Assembly: GCF_002303925.1 (NCBI RefSeq) | Contig: NZ_MRCS01000034.1 | Location: forward strand, 1-64,000 | From: Pseudomonas sp. ACN8 | Lineage (GTDB): Bacteria > Pseudomonadota > Gammaproteobacteria > Pseudomonadales > Pseudomonadaceae | Reading direction: 5' to 3' | Length of the DNA: 64,000 bases | In this document: in pieces, positions 39,260 through 50,548 of the stretch | Position numbering within the stretch: the stretch's first letter is position 1 | Layout: each line of letters begins with the position of its first letter | Notes under the pieces: generated by a model | What the model was told of the DNA's origin: nothing | Seen by the model: only the letters and a program-made list of their open reading frames with translations | Database searches by the model: none | Translations under genes and position numbers: made by a program

Positions 39260-42200
39260 TTATAGCGACGGTTTGGCGACTGTGCTATCCGAAAAAGCCT
39301 TTACGGTTGTACGAAGAAATGTCGCGGCAAATTCGTCGGGGGGCAGGGGCAGGCTGACGATGTAGCCCTGGATTTGTTCACAGCCTTCGGCGGCGAGGAA
39401 TTGCTGTTGTGCCCGGGTCTCGACCCCTTCGGCAATCACGGTGAATTGCATGCTGCGTCCGAGGGCGATGATGGCGCGGACGATGGCGGCGTCGTGGGGA
39501 TCGTCCGGTAGACCGCGGACGAAGGACTGGTCGATCTTGAGGATGTCCAGCGGCAGGCGCTTGAGGTAACTCAAGGACGAGTAGCCGGTGCCGAAGTCGT
39601 CGATGGCCAGTTGCACGCCCAGTTGTTTGAGTTGATGCAGCACCGCCAGCGCTTCTTCGGCCTGGCTCATGATGAAGTTTTCGGTGATTTCCAGTTGCAG
39701 GAAGCCGGGGTTGAGGCCGTTGTCCTTGAGCAACTGTTCGATGCGGCCCAGCAGGTTGGGTTGGCGCAGTTGGGCGCCGGCCAGGTTGACCGACAGCGGG
39801 CCGGGACTGTCGTACAGCCGGTGCCATTCGGCCATCTGCCGGCAGGCGGTTTCCAGGACCCAGTCGCCGATTTGCAGGATCATGCCGTTTTCTTCGGCCA
39901 GCGGGATGAAGTGTTCCCGGGGCACGTCGCCAAAGGTCGGATGGTGCCAGCGGATCAGGGCTTCGGCGCCGACCAGGCTGTAGTCTTCGAGGCTGATTTT
40001 CGGTTGGTAGCACAGGTGCAACTCGTTGCGTTCGATGGCGCGGCGCAGTTCGTGTTCCAGTGCGACGCGTTCGCTGGCCTGGGCGGTGAGGTCGCGGGTG
40101 TAGCTTTCGACACGGTTGCGGCCCTTGGCCTTGGAGCGGTACATCGCGGCGTCGGCGTTCTTGATCAGTGTGGCAACGTCGCAGCCATCCTTCGGATAGA
40201 GGCTGGTGCCGATGCTGGCGCTGATGAAGAACTCGTGTTCGCCGGCCTGGAACGGTGCGGCGAAACAATTGAGCAGTTTGGTGGCGATGTGGTCGGCATC
40301 GCTGGATTGTTGCAGGCCCGGCAGCAGGATGATGAACTCGTCACCCCCCAGGCGCGCCACGGTGTCGATGTCACGCAGCTGCTCCTTGAGGCGTACGGCG
40401 ATGCCCTTGAGCAGCAGGTCGCCGACCGGGTGGCCGAGGCTGTCGTTGATGTGCTTGAAGCGGTCGAGGTCGAGGAACAGCACCGCGCCCTGACCGCCGT
40501 TTTCCTGTTGGTTGTTGAGCGCCGTCAGCAGGCGGCTTTCGAACAGCGTGCGGTTCGGCAGGCCGGTCAGCGGGTCGTGGTGCGCCTGGTAGTCGAGTTT
40601 GGCCTGGGCATGCTTGAGGCTGGAAATGTCGGCGAACACCGCGACAAAGTGGGTGATGAACTTCTCCCGGTTGCGCACGGCACTGATGGTCAGCCAACTG
40701 GGGTACAGCTCGCCATTCTTGCGCCGGTTGGAAATCTCGCCTTGCCAGTGGCCTTCGGCGGTCAATTGGTGCCACATGGCCGCATAGAACGCGCTGTCAT
40801 GCAGGCCCGAGGCGAGCAGGCGTGGCGTGTGGCCCAGGGCTTCACTTTCGCTGTAACCGGTGATTTCGGTGAACGCGCGGTTGACCGCGCTGATGTGCTG
40901 TTGGGTGTCGGTGATCAATACGCCTTCGGCGGTGCTTTCGAACACGGTGGCGGCCTGTTGCAGTTTTTCCTGCATCAGGTGCCGCTCGGTGATGTCCCGG
41001 GCGATGGTCAGCATGCAGTCTTCATCGCCAATCGGCAGCGGACGGCTGGACACTTCACAGAGGCGGATCTGCCCGTCGCTGCGGCGGATATGGCAGCTGA
41101 AGTCGCGGACAAAGCCGTCGCGGTGCAGCAGGTCGAGCATTTGCTTGCGTTCATTGAGGTTGACCCAGATCCCCAGGTCCAGCGCCGAACGATCCACCGA
41201 CATGGCGCTGTTGAAGCCGGTGATGCGGCTGAAACCGTCGTTGACCTCCAACAGCAAGCCATCGCTTTGTCGCGACAGCAGCAAGCCGTCGGGGGAAGCA
41301 TGGAAGGCCTTGGCGAATTTTTCTTCGGACGTTTGCAGCTGTTGCTGGGTTTCCTTGAGTTGGGTGATGTCCCGCACCACGACCACCAGCGCCGGTGTCA
41401 TGTCGAGGTCGAACGGTTCGGCAGAAATCAGGCCGGTAAACACTTGGCCGTTGCTGCGACGAAAGGGCATTTCCAGGTTGCGGATGCTGCCGGCCTGCAA
41501 GCGTTGCAGCAGGCCCGGCCCGACACCGGGGATCCCCCAGATGTTCAGGTTGGTGGCGGTCTGGCCAATGACCTCCTCGGCCTTGAGGCCGATCTGCTCT
41601 TCGAACGCTTCGTTGACTTCCAGCAGGCAACCGTCGCTCAGGCGCGCGATTACCAGAATGTCCGGGCATTGCTGGAACACGGAAGCGAATTTCTGCTCCG
41701 ACAGGCGCAGTGCTTCTTCGGTGCGCTTGGCGTCGGTGATGTCGATCATCAACCCGCGCAACACCGGTTCATGCCCGTGTTCGATCAGGCTGACAATGTC
41801 GCGCACCCACAGGCAGCGGCCGTCGGCGGTGATCACCCGGTAATCGAGGCGGTGGTCGCGCCCGGCCAGCACTTCGTGGTCGCAGAAGGTCTGGGCGCGG
41901 GTCAGGTCGGCGGGGTGAATGATGTTGCGCCAGAAGCCCGGAATCAGCCAATGGGACAGGGGATAACCGAGAAGGTCTTCGGCGTGGGGCGATACGTAGC
42001 TGTAGGTGAAGTCGGTGACTTTTGCTTCCCAGGCGATGGCCGACAGGCTCTCCACCAGGCCACGGTAGTGGTATTCGCTGCTGCGCAGTTCCTGTTCAAG
42101 GTCTACCCGGCGGGCAATTTCCGAGCTCAAGCGGCGGTTGATGCGGATAACCACCGCCAGCACGACAGTCAGCAGCAGCAATCCGGGCAGGCCATACACC

Positions 42201-43006
42201 AGCAGGTCGTTCCAGAAAGTTCGATGATCGAGGACGTTGCCGACCCAATGCTCCTGGATGGCGCTGATTTCTGCGGGGCTCATGTCCGCCAGGACTTTAT
42301 CGAGAATGCCGGCCAGCACCTTGTTGTCGCGGGGCACACCCATGGCCAGTTGATAGCGATAGGGCGTTTCACCGCTGACATACAACCCATCGAGCTTGAG
42401 TTGGCGCAGGCTCCAGACGCTGGAAGCCAGATCGCCTACCACGGCGTCCACTTCGTCGGTGGCCAGCGCCTGCAGAGCCGAACTGACGTTGGGCATCGCC
42501 ACCAGATTCAAGTCGGGGTGGTGGCTGCGCAGCAGTTCGTGGGGGGCGTAGTTTTCCACCACGGCGATTTTCAGGCCGTACAGGTCTTTCAGATTATGTG
42601 GCTGGGGACCCCCGACATGGGCCAGGATGACAATCGGAAAATCCAGATAAGGACGGGTGAACGACAGGTATCTCTGGCGTTCCGGGGTCGACATGATGCC
42701 CGGCAGCAGGTCCAGTTTGCCCTTTTTGGCCTGTTCCAGGACGGCGGTCCAACTCACCGGCTCGATGGGCGTGAGTCGGGTTGCCAGCCTTTTGCGGATG
42801 ACCTCGATGTAATCCGCGGCAAGGCCCTGGTAGCGGCCCTCATCGTCACGAAACTCGAAGGGCGGCCACGACGCATCGACACCCAGGCGCAATTCCGGGT
42901 GAGCCGCCAGCCAGCTACGTTCTTCGTCGGTTAGAGTCAGCGCGCCAGCCGTTGCGGTCCAGGTCATCAGCGACAGCAAAAAAAGCACGGTCGGCAGTCT
43001 GGGCAT
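39260..43006 (-). CDS. rmcA: c-di-GMP turnover protein RmcA (SBP-PAS4-GGDEF-EAL)
   Basis: 1248 aa. A signal peptide (MPRLPTVLFLLSLMTWTATAGA) is followed by a periplasmic solute-binding (SBP_bac_3) domain to about 260, a TM helix at about 265-290, four PAS domains, GGDEF at 887-891 and EAL at 1015-1017, with IDDFGTGYSSLSYL intact. The order, length and place beside rpoD match PA0575 (RmcA), a redox-responsive phosphodiesterase that affects biofilm structure. Start 43006 is used because the signal peptide begins there; the frame extends to 43099 without character. Both catalytic motifs look functional. Confidence 0.92.
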   Translation of the reverse strand: MPRLPTVLFLLSLMTWTATAGALTLTDEERSWLAAHPELRLGVDASWPPFEFRDDEGRYQGLAADYIEVIRKRLATRLTPIEPVSWTAVLEQAKKGKLDLLPGIMSTPERQRYLSFTRPYLDFPIVILAHVGGPQPHNLKDLYGLKIAVVENYAPHELLRSHHPDLNLVAMPNVSSALQALATDEVDAVVGDLASSVWSLRQLKLDGLYVSGETPYRYQLAMGVPRDNKVLAGILDKVLADMSPAEISAIQEHWVGNVLDHRTFWNDLLVYGLPGLLLLTVVLAVVIRINRRLSSEIARRVDLEQELRSSEYHYRGLVESLSAIAWEAKVTDFTYSYVSPHAEDLLGYPLSHWLIPGFWRNIIHPADLTRAQTFCDHEVLAGRDHRLDYRVITADGRCLWVRDIVSLIEHGHEPVLRGLMIDITDAKRTEEALRLSEQKFASVFQQCPDILVIARLSDGCLLEVNEAFEEQIGLKAEEVIGQTATNLNIWGIPGVGPGLLQRLQAGSIRNLEMPFRRSNGQVFTGLISAEPFDLDMTPALVVVVRDITQLKETQQQLQTSEEKFAKAFHASPDGLLLSRQSDGLLLEVNDGFSRITGFNSAMSVDRSALDLGIWVNLNERKQMLDLLHRDGFVRDFSCHIRRSDGQIRLCEVSSRPLPIGDEDCMLTIARDITERHLMQEKLQQAATVFESTAEGVLITDTQQHISAVNRAFTEITGYSESEALGHTPRLLASGLHDSAFYAAMWHQLTAEGHWQGEISNRRKNGELYPSWLTISAVRNREKFITHFVAVFADISSLKHAQAKLDYQAHHDPLTGLPNRTLFESRLLTALNNQQENGGQGAVLFLDLDRFKHINDSLGHPVGDLLLKGIAVRLKEQLRDIDTVARLGGDEFIILLPGLQQSSDADHIATKLLNCFAAPFQAGEHEFFISASIGTSLYPKDGCDVATLIKNADAAMYRSKAKGRNRVESYTRDLTAQASERVALEHELRRAIERNELHLCYQPKISLEDYSLVGAEALIRWHHPTFGDVPREHFIPLAEENGMILQIGDWVLETACRQMAEWHRLYDSPGPLSVNLAGAQLRQPNLLGRIEQLLKDNGLNPGFLQLEITENFIMSQAEEALAVLHQLKQLGVQLAIDDFGTGYSSLSYLKRLPLDILKIDQSFVRGLPDDPHDAAIVRAIIALGRSMQFTVIAEGVETRAQQQFLAAEGCEQIQGYIVSLPLPPDEFAATFLRTTVKAFSDSTVAKPSL

Positions 43007-43091
43007 AACGGTCTCGTTATGGCTCTGGGGATGTTTCGAGTGTAGACGGGCTACGGGGCGGAGGGTGGGGTGCGGAGATATTAATCTGCCA

Positions 43092-43122
43092 TAAAACAAA
43101 ACCCCCGGCCTGGGCCGGGGGG
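43092..43122 (-). terminator. Terminator of the rpoD operon
   Basis: Minus strand CCCCCCGGCC-CA-GGCCGGGGG followed by TTTTGTTTTAT, 8 bases after the rpoD stop. Confidence 0.93.
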
Positions 43123-43129
43123 TCTGGTA

Positions 43130-44977
<1,848 letters not shown>

Positions 44978-45044
44978 AACACCCTATCCACTGAAGGTCT
45001 TGGCGGGCAAAAAACAAGCCGAGGATTATACCTGAGCTATGACC

Positions 45045-47012
45045 TCACGCGCCAGTTGAGGTCGGGTTTGATGCGGAAACATTGCGACTCAAGAGGTCGC
45101 GCAGTTGATTTTTCTCTTCGCTGGTCAATTCGCTTTGACGCGCTTTTCGCAGAAGTTGTTCCAGATTTCGCTCGCGTTGGCGGGCTGACAAGCTAGTAAT
45201 GGTGTCGAAAAACTGTTGTTCAAGGTTATCTCCATCAATCAGCCATTCCTTTTCCGCCAGGGCCTTGAGCAAGCGGCCTTGTTCTGTGCCGTGCCAACGC
45301 GCAATCAGTTGAATTGAGTTTAGCTTGGGATTCTTCTGCACAGCTTCGAGCAGCGCCACCAGCAATTGCGTGTTGGTGTGATCCTCGGCGGCGAAGTGCC
45401 CGGCATCCTCGACTTTTTCGGCCAGTTGCGGGTGATGCAGCAACGTGCGCAAGGCGGCGAGGGTTGGCGGTTCTACGGCGGCGGGCACCCGTGGCGCGCG
45501 GGGTTGATCGCGATCACCGCCCCGTTTGCCATTCTTGTCCCACGGTTTCTTGTCCCATTTCTTGCCTCCTGCACCGGGTTTCTTCGGCGTCCATTCCTGC
45601 TGCGGCACATACATTTCCTGTGCCTGCGGCTGATGATAGTCGCTGTAATCGGGCATCGCGTCGTAATCGATGCCCGGGTCGTAGGCCGGCGGCGCTTCTT
45701 GCGGGGCGCTTTGTGCCAATTGACTCACCGCTTCGCCGCTCAGGCCGGTGATTTCGCTCAGGCGCTGACGCATCAGGGTGCGCAGGTTGGCGCCCGGGAC
45801 TTTGTCGATCAACGGCGCGGCGAGGGTGGCCATGTGGGCCTTGCCCTCAAGCGACCGTGGGTCGGCTTCTTCCGTCAGTTGCTGGAAGAAGTAATCGGCC
45901 AGTGGCTGCGCGTGCTGGTTGATCCGTGCGCGGAAGGCATCGGTGCCTTCGGAGCGGACCAGGGTGTCCGGGTCCTCGCCTTCGGGCAAGAACAGGAAGC
46001 GTGCGCGACGACCGTCCTGCAGGCTCGAAAGTGTCGCCTCCAGTGCCCGCCATGCCGCATTGCGGCCGGCCTGGTCGCCGTCGAAGCAGAATAGTACGCT
46101 GGGAACGACGCGAAACAGTCGCTTGAGGTGTTCCTCGCTGGTGGCGGTGCCCAGGGTCGCGACGGCATTGCGCAGGCCTTGCTGGGCCAGGGCAATGACG
46201 TCCATGTAGCCCTCGACGACGATGATCTCGTCGAGGTTGCGGTTGGTCTTGCGCGCTTCGTACAGGCCGTAGAGTTCCTGGCCTTTATGGAAAACCGGGG
46301 TTTCCGGGGAGTTCAGGTACTTCGGCTTGTCGTCGCCCAATACCCGGCCGCCGAAGGCGATGACGCGCCCGCGACTGTCGCGGATCGGAAACATCACGCG
46401 GTCGCGGAAGCGGTCGTAACGTTTACCGCTTTCGGCGTTTTCGATCAGCAGGCCGGCATCGATCATGGCTTTTTGTTGCAGGGTATCGCTGCTCAGGTGC
46501 TTGAACAGGTTGTCCCAGCCAGGTGGGGCAAAACCCAGGCCGAAGTCCCGGGCGATTTCGCCGGTCAGCCCGCGACCTTTCAGGTATTCCACCGCGGCCT
46601 TGCGCGATGGATGGCTTTTCAGGGCCTGGCGATAAAAGTCGGCAGCGGCGCTCAGTAGCGGATACAGCGGCGAATCGGTCGGCTGGCGCGGTTTGTGCGG
46701 GCGACCGCTTTCTTCGCGGGGGATTTCCATGCCGGCGGCTTTGGCCAGTTCTTCGACAGCCTGGACGAAATCCAGGTTGTCGTGGTCCATGATGAAGCCG
46801 AGGGCGTTGCCGCCAGCGCCGCAGCCGAAGCAGTAATAGAACTGCTTGTCGGGGCTGACGCTGAACGACGGAGTCTTTTCCTTGTGGAACGGGCAGCAGG
46901 CAGTGTGGTTCTTGCCGGCCTTTTTCAATTGCAGGCGCGAGCTGACCACATCGACGATGTCGGTGCGGTTCAGAAGGTCGTCAATGAAGCTCTGGGGAAT
47001 TAGCCCGGCCAT
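45045..47012 (-). CDS. dnaG: DNA primase
   Basis: 655 aa. Makes RNA primers at the replication fork. The CHC2 zinc finger has C40, H43, C61 and C64 (CPFHKEKTPSF...YYCFGCG). The Toprim domain contains VVEGYMDVIAL near 265. A Pro/Gln/Lys-rich linker (about 430-500) leads to the DnaB-interacting C-terminal helical domain. No YqeY gene lies between it and rpsU, unlike some relatives. Confidence 0.97.
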   Translation of the reverse strand: MAGLIPQSFIDDLLNRTDIVDVVSSRLQLKKAGKNHTACCPFHKEKTPSFSVSPDKQFYYCFGCGAGGNALGFIMDHDNLDFVQAVEELAKAAGMEIPREESGRPHKPRQPTDSPLYPLLSAAADFYRQALKSHPSRKAAVEYLKGRGLTGEIARDFGLGFAPPGWDNLFKHLSSDTLQQKAMIDAGLLIENAESGKRYDRFRDRVMFPIRDSRGRVIAFGGRVLGDDKPKYLNSPETPVFHKGQELYGLYEARKTNRNLDEIIVVEGYMDVIALAQQGLRNAVATLGTATSEEHLKRLFRVVPSVLFCFDGDQAGRNAAWRALEATLSSLQDGRRARFLFLPEGEDPDTLVRSEGTDAFRARINQHAQPLADYFFQQLTEEADPRSLEGKAHMATLAAPLIDKVPGANLRTLMRQRLSEITGLSGEAVSQLAQSAPQEAPPAYDPGIDYDAMPDYSDYHQPQAQEMYVPQQEWTPKKPGAGGKKWDKKPWDKNGKRGGDRDQPRAPRVPAAVEPPTLAALRTLLHHPQLAEKVEDAGHFAAEDHTNTQLLVALLEAVQKNPKLNSIQLIARWHGTEQGRLLKALAEKEWLIDGDNLEQQFFDTITSLSARQRERNLEQLLRKARQSELTSEEKNQLRDLLSRNVSASNPTSTGA

Positions 47013-47493
47013 GGCGTTCTCGTCATCTGCGCTGAAAAGGGGTCCGAAACGTACGGCGGCCGAACGCGGTCATTGTTTGAGGCGCGCAAAGTGTGCGGCT
47101 CGACCGGTGTCGTCTGCGTAATCGCTGTCGGGAAGTGTATCTGCCGAAAATCCACTGACGTTAATGCCAATCAGTATTCGACTGTTTGAATGTGTTGCGC
47201 TGAATCCGCAGCGGCCAATCATCGGCCCCGGATAGCTCATCATCTGGCACGCAAGCAGGTGCCTTGGGCTGATCGTCGTGAGAGGAATCAGTGGGTGTGC
47301 TCGTCAGTAGCCTTGAAAGGCTCGTCAGAAAAGACGTGCACCGCTGGCAAAAGAGCCAGGTCTGACGCGATGAAGCAGATTTGTCTCGGTCGCGTCTGCG
47401 GCTTTGACAGTGAAGCATCAAGCGTTTTACGCAAATGCCATAAGCCCGGCTGAGGGCCGGGCTTGGCAGAAGCTTGCTACGATCGTCTGTGTA
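47013..47493. other. rpsU-dnaG intergenic region
   Basis: 481 bp without a convincing gene; an 86-codon minus-strand frame (47161-47421) has no Shine-Dalgarno or family motif. A hairpin AAGCCCGGC / GCCGGGCTT at 47442-47464 follows rpsU on the minus strand. It has a poor T-run, which would suit partial termination and lower dnaG than rpsU expression. Confidence 0.6.
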
Positions 47494-47709
47494 TTAGTAC
47501 AGACGAACGGCGCGGCGCTGTTCGCGCTGAACTTTCTTGGCGTGACGCTTAACAGCGGCTGCTGCTTTGCGCTTACGCTCAGAAGTTGGCTTCTCGTAAA
47601 ATTCGCGGCTACGAACTTCAGCCAGTACACCGGCTTTTTCGCAGGAGCGCTTGAAACGACGCAGAGCTACGTCGAAGGGTTCGTTCTCTTTTACTTTGAC
47701 GGCTGGCAT
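47494..47709 (-). CDS. rpsU: 30S ribosomal protein S21
   Basis: 71 aa, strongly basic: [27 protein letters not shown], then [20 protein letters not shown] and an Arg-rich tail. First gene of the macromolecular synthesis operon; divergent from tsaD over a 199-bp promoter region. Confidence 0.98.
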
Positions 47710-47908
47710 CCAGAGCTACCTTCATTCATTACCGGGGTCAACATCCTCGCGGCAAAAGAGCACTTGAAGACGTCGGTTTTTAAGGGTTGCGGATGTTAAC
47801 CCCTCATCGCTCGGAATGCAAAGCCTCTGATCGAAAACCGCTGGTCGGGGCATCACGCGACGACTATTATGCGCGCCTTCGAATTCAGCCTAAACAAGGC
47901 GCAAACCC

Positions 47909-48934
47909 ATGCTAGTACTGGGATTAGAAACCTCCTGCGACGAAACCGGTGTCGCATTGTATGACAGTGAGCGCGGTCTGCTGGCCGATGCGCTGTTCAG
48001 TCAGATCGACCTGCACCGCGCCTATGGTGGCGTGGTGCCGGAGCTGGCTTCGCGCGATCACGTCAAACGCATGCTGCCCTTGATTCGTCAGGTGTTGGCC
48101 GAGGCCGACTGCGTGCCGACCGAGATCGACGCGATCGCCTACACCGCGGGTCCTGGCCTGGTCGGTGCCTTGTTGGTAGGGGCTTCCTGCGCTCAGGCGC
48201 TGGCCTTTGCCTGGGGTATTGCGGCCCTCGGCGTGCATCACATGGAAGGCCACTTGCTGGCGCCGATGCTGGAGTCGCAACCGCCGGAGTTTCCGTTCGT
48301 CGCTTTGTTGGTGTCGGGTGGTCATACGCAACTGGTTCAGGTCGACGGAATCGGCCAGTACACGCTTCTGGGTGAGACCCTGGATGACGCCGCCGGCGAG
48401 GCCTTCGACAAAACGGCCAAGATGATGGGGCTCAATTATCCGGGTGGGCCTGAGATTGCTCGCCTTGCAGAGCAGGGCGTTGCAGGGCGTTTCGTCTTCC
48501 CGCGGCCGATGTGCGACCGCCCGGGCCTGGATTTCAGCTTCAGTGGCCTGAAAACCTTTGCGTTGAACACCTGGCAGCAGTGCGTCAGCGCCGGAGACGA
48601 CGGCGAGCAAGCCCGTTGCGACATCTCGCTGGCGTTCCAGCAGGCCGTGGTGGAGACTTTGACCATCAAGTGCAAGCGTGCCCTGAAGGCCGCCGGCATG
48701 AAGCGCCTGGTGATTGCTGGAGGCGTCAGTGCCAACAAGGCGTTGCGCGCGTCCCTCGAAAAAATGCTCGGCGACATGAAGGGCGACGTGTTTTATGCGC
48801 GTCCTGAGTTCTGCACCGATAATGGCGCAATGATCGCGTTCGCCGGTTGCCAGCGCTTGCAGGCCGGTCAGCAGGAAAGCCTGGCAATCAGCGTGCAGGC
48901 GCGTTGGCCGATGGAGCAGTTGTCGGCGCTTTGA
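47909..48934 (+). CDS. tsaD: tRNA N6-adenosine threonylcarbamoyltransferase
   Basis: 341 aa, formerly Gcp. Transfers the threonylcarbamoyl group to A37 of ANN-decoding tRNAs with TsaB/TsaE. The N-terminus LGLETSCDETGVALYD is the ATPase-fold signature. The metal-binding H111-x3-H115 is in HHMEGHLLAP, and SGGHTQLV follows. Convergent with plsY, 23 bp apart. Confidence 0.97.
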   Translation: MLVLGLETSCDETGVALYDSERGLLADALFSQIDLHRAYGGVVPELASRDHVKRMLPLIRQVLAEADCVPTEIDAIAYTAGPGLVGALLVGASCAQALAFAWGIAALGVHHMEGHLLAPMLESQPPEFPFVALLVSGGHTQLVQVDGIGQYTLLGETLDDAAGEAFDKTAKMMGLNYPGGPEIARLAEQGVAGRFVFPRPMCDRPGLDFSFSGLKTFALNTWQQCVSAGDDGEQARCDISLAFQQAVVETLTIKCKRALKAAGMKRLVIAGGVSANKALRASLEKMLGDMKGDVFYARPEFCTDNGAMIAFAGCQRLQAGQQESLAISVQARWPMEQLSAL

Positions 48935-48957
48935 TGAGTGGTGCTTGTGTCCGGCCG

Positions 48958-49527
48958 CTAAAAATGCCGTTCGCGGCCGGCAAACAGGTCGCGTAGATTG
49001 CCGCGATGACGCCAGACGATCAGCCCGGTGAGCGCGCTCATGGGTAGCAGGGCGGCCGGTTCTTGCCAGGCCAGCAACGGCAGGGTCAGCGGTGTGGCGA
49101 TGAGGGCGGCCAGGGAGCTGGTGCGGGTCAGGTAGAACGTCAAGAGCCAGGCGCAGACCGCCAGAAGGGCTGCGGGCGGGTAGAGTCCCAGCAACATGCC
49201 GGCAGCGGTGGCGACACCCTTGCCGCCGCGAAAGCGAAAGTACAACGGAAACAGATGGCCGATGACGGCATAAACGCCGATCCAGGCCTGTTCCTGCTGC
49301 GAAAGGCCCGCAAGACGCGCAATCAGTACCGGCAGCAGGCCTTTGCAAAGGTCGCCGAGCAGGGTCAGGATAGCGAGTTTCTTGCCGGCCAGGCGCAACA
49401 TGTTGGTGGCACCGGCATTGCCCGAGCCACTCATTCGCGGATCGGGGTTACCGGTCAGGCGGCTGAGCAAAATGGCAAAGGACAGAGAGCCGAGCAGGTA
49501 GGCGAGGATCGCCAATAACCAAAACAT
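48958..49527 (-). CDS. plsY: Glycerol-3-phosphate acyltransferase PlsY
   Basis: A 189-aa integral membrane acyltransferase using acyl-phosphate to make lysophosphatidate. Five or so TM helices. Motifs GSGNAGATNMLR, GDLCKGLLPV and FRGGKGVATA are the three conserved PlsY loops. Divergent from folB. Confidence 0.96.
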   Translation of the reverse strand: MFWLLAILAYLLGSLSFAILLSRLTGNPDPRMSGSGNAGATNMLRLAGKKLAILTLLGDLCKGLLPVLIARLAGLSQQEQAWIGVYAVIGHLFPLYFRFRGGKGVATAAGMLLGLYPPAALLAVCAWLLTFYLTRTSSLAALIATPLTLPLLAWQEPAALLPMSALTGLIVWRHRGNLRDLFAGRERHF

Positions 49528-49601
49528 GCTAACTATTCCGGGCGAGGACGCCCTGATTCTAACGGCGCATTGCGCCCTTGTCGTGTAGCGGAGAGAAGTG
49601 C

Positions 49602-49958
49602 TTGGACAGAGTGTTTATCGAGGGCCTGGAAGTCGACACGGTGATTGGTGCCTACGACTGGGAACGAGGCATCCGACAGTGCTTGCGTCTTGATCTGAGC
49701 TTCGCCTGGGATAATCGCCCGGCCGCAGCCGGTGATGACCTGACCCTGGCGCTCGACTACGCCAGTGTTTCCTCACGCATCCAGGCGTTTGCCGAGCAGG
49801 CGCAATTCCAGCTGGTGGAAACCTTTGCAGAGCGCCTGGTTGAAGTGCTGATGAGCGAATTCAAGATCACCTGGATGCGCCTGAAGCTGACCAAGCCCGG
49901 CGCCGTGCCGGCTGCCACCGGCGGTGTGGGCGTGGAGATCGAGCGCGGATGTCGCTGA
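49602..49958 (+). CDS. folB: Dihydroneopterin aldolase
   Basis: 118 aa from a TTG start with GGAG 8 nt upstream (MDRVFIEGLEVDTVIGAYDWERG). Catalyses retro-aldol cleavage of dihydroneopterin in folate synthesis. Conserved AYDWERGIRQ, DYASVSSRI and VETFAERL match the family; K100-region LKLTKPGAVP is present. An upstream ATG frame at 49578 adds residues without similarity. It overlaps folK by 10 bases. Confidence 0.94.
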   Translation: MDRVFIEGLEVDTVIGAYDWERGIRQCLRLDLSFAWDNRPAAAGDDLTLALDYASVSSRIQAFAEQAQFQLVETFAERLVEVLMSEFKITWMRLKLTKPGAVPAATGGVGVEIERGCR

Positions 49959-50467
49959 CTCAGGTGTACCTCGGGCTCGGTAGCAATATCGAGCGTGAAA
50001 CCCATTTGCGGGCGGGGCTCGATGCTTTGGCGGCGTTCCTGGTCGATATCCGCTGTTCGGCGGTGTTCGAAAGCCAGCCGGTGGGCATCAAGAGCGGGCC
50101 GTTTTTCAATTTCGTGGTGTCGGCGTATACCGATCTGCCACTGATTGAGCTTGATCGTCGTCTGAAGTTCATTGAGGCTGATAACGGTCGTTACGCACCG
50201 GATCGCCGAGGTTTGCCACTGGATATCGACGTGTTGTTGTTCGGTGACCTGATGGGCAACTTCGATGGCCTGATCTTGCCGCGGGCAGAAATTCTGAAAA
50301 ATGCGTTCGTTCTGTGGCCGTTGTCGTTGATAGCGCCGGATCGCGTGCACCCGGGCGCAGGCAAGAGTTTTGCGACCTTGTGGGCTCAAGCGCAAATTGA
50401 TCAAGTGTTGGCGCCAGTGGCTTTCGAATGGCGCGGTGAGCAGCTGACGCCTTCAGATTTGTTGTGA
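49949..50467 (+). CDS. folK: 2-amino-4-hydroxy-6-hydroxymethyldihydropteridine pyrophosphokinase
   Basis: 172 aa. QVYLGLGSNIERETHLRAGLDAL at the N-terminus, FFNFVVSAYTDLPLIEL, and the signature DRRGLPLDIDVLLFGD near 88-103 with the Mg-binding aspartates. Acts right after FolB in folate synthesis and overlaps it, so both are co-translated. Confidence 0.95.
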   Translation: MSLTQVYLGLGSNIERETHLRAGLDALAAFLVDIRCSAVFESQPVGIKSGPFFNFVVSAYTDLPLIELDRRLKFIEADNGRYAPDRRGLPLDIDVLLFGDLMGNFDGLILPRAEILKNAFVLWPLSLIAPDRVHPGAGKSFATLWAQAQIDQVLAPVAFEWRGEQLTPSDLL

Positions 50468-50480
50468 CCTTACTGACGTC

Positions 50481-50544
50481 TTCGCGAGCGGGCTTGCTCC
50501 CACAGGGTTAGCGTAAGTCTGTGGGAGCGAACCTGCTCGCGAAG
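50481..50544. repeat. REP pair between folK and cca
   Basis: Two inverted REP copies (CTTCGCGAGCGGGCTTGCTC and its partner ending GCTCGCGAAG), arms about 25 bp with three mismatches, between convergent genes. Confidence 0.88.
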
Positions 50545-50548
50545 CTTT

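Noticed and set aside
39611..42934. 1107-codon open frame antisense to rmcA, and similar long antisense frames at 5561-7318, 9328-10734, 10846-12648, 43154-44866 and 54973-56676
   Set aside because: They mirror strongly biased GC-rich genes with clear families on the other strand; their translations are rich in His, Gln, Val and Arg without motifs or ribosome-binding sites.
47161..47421. 86-codon minus-strand frame between rpsU and dnaG, considered as a YqeY-like gene
   Set aside because: The translation shows no YqeY features, has no ribosome-binding site and an unusual Ser/Arg/Cys-rich composition.
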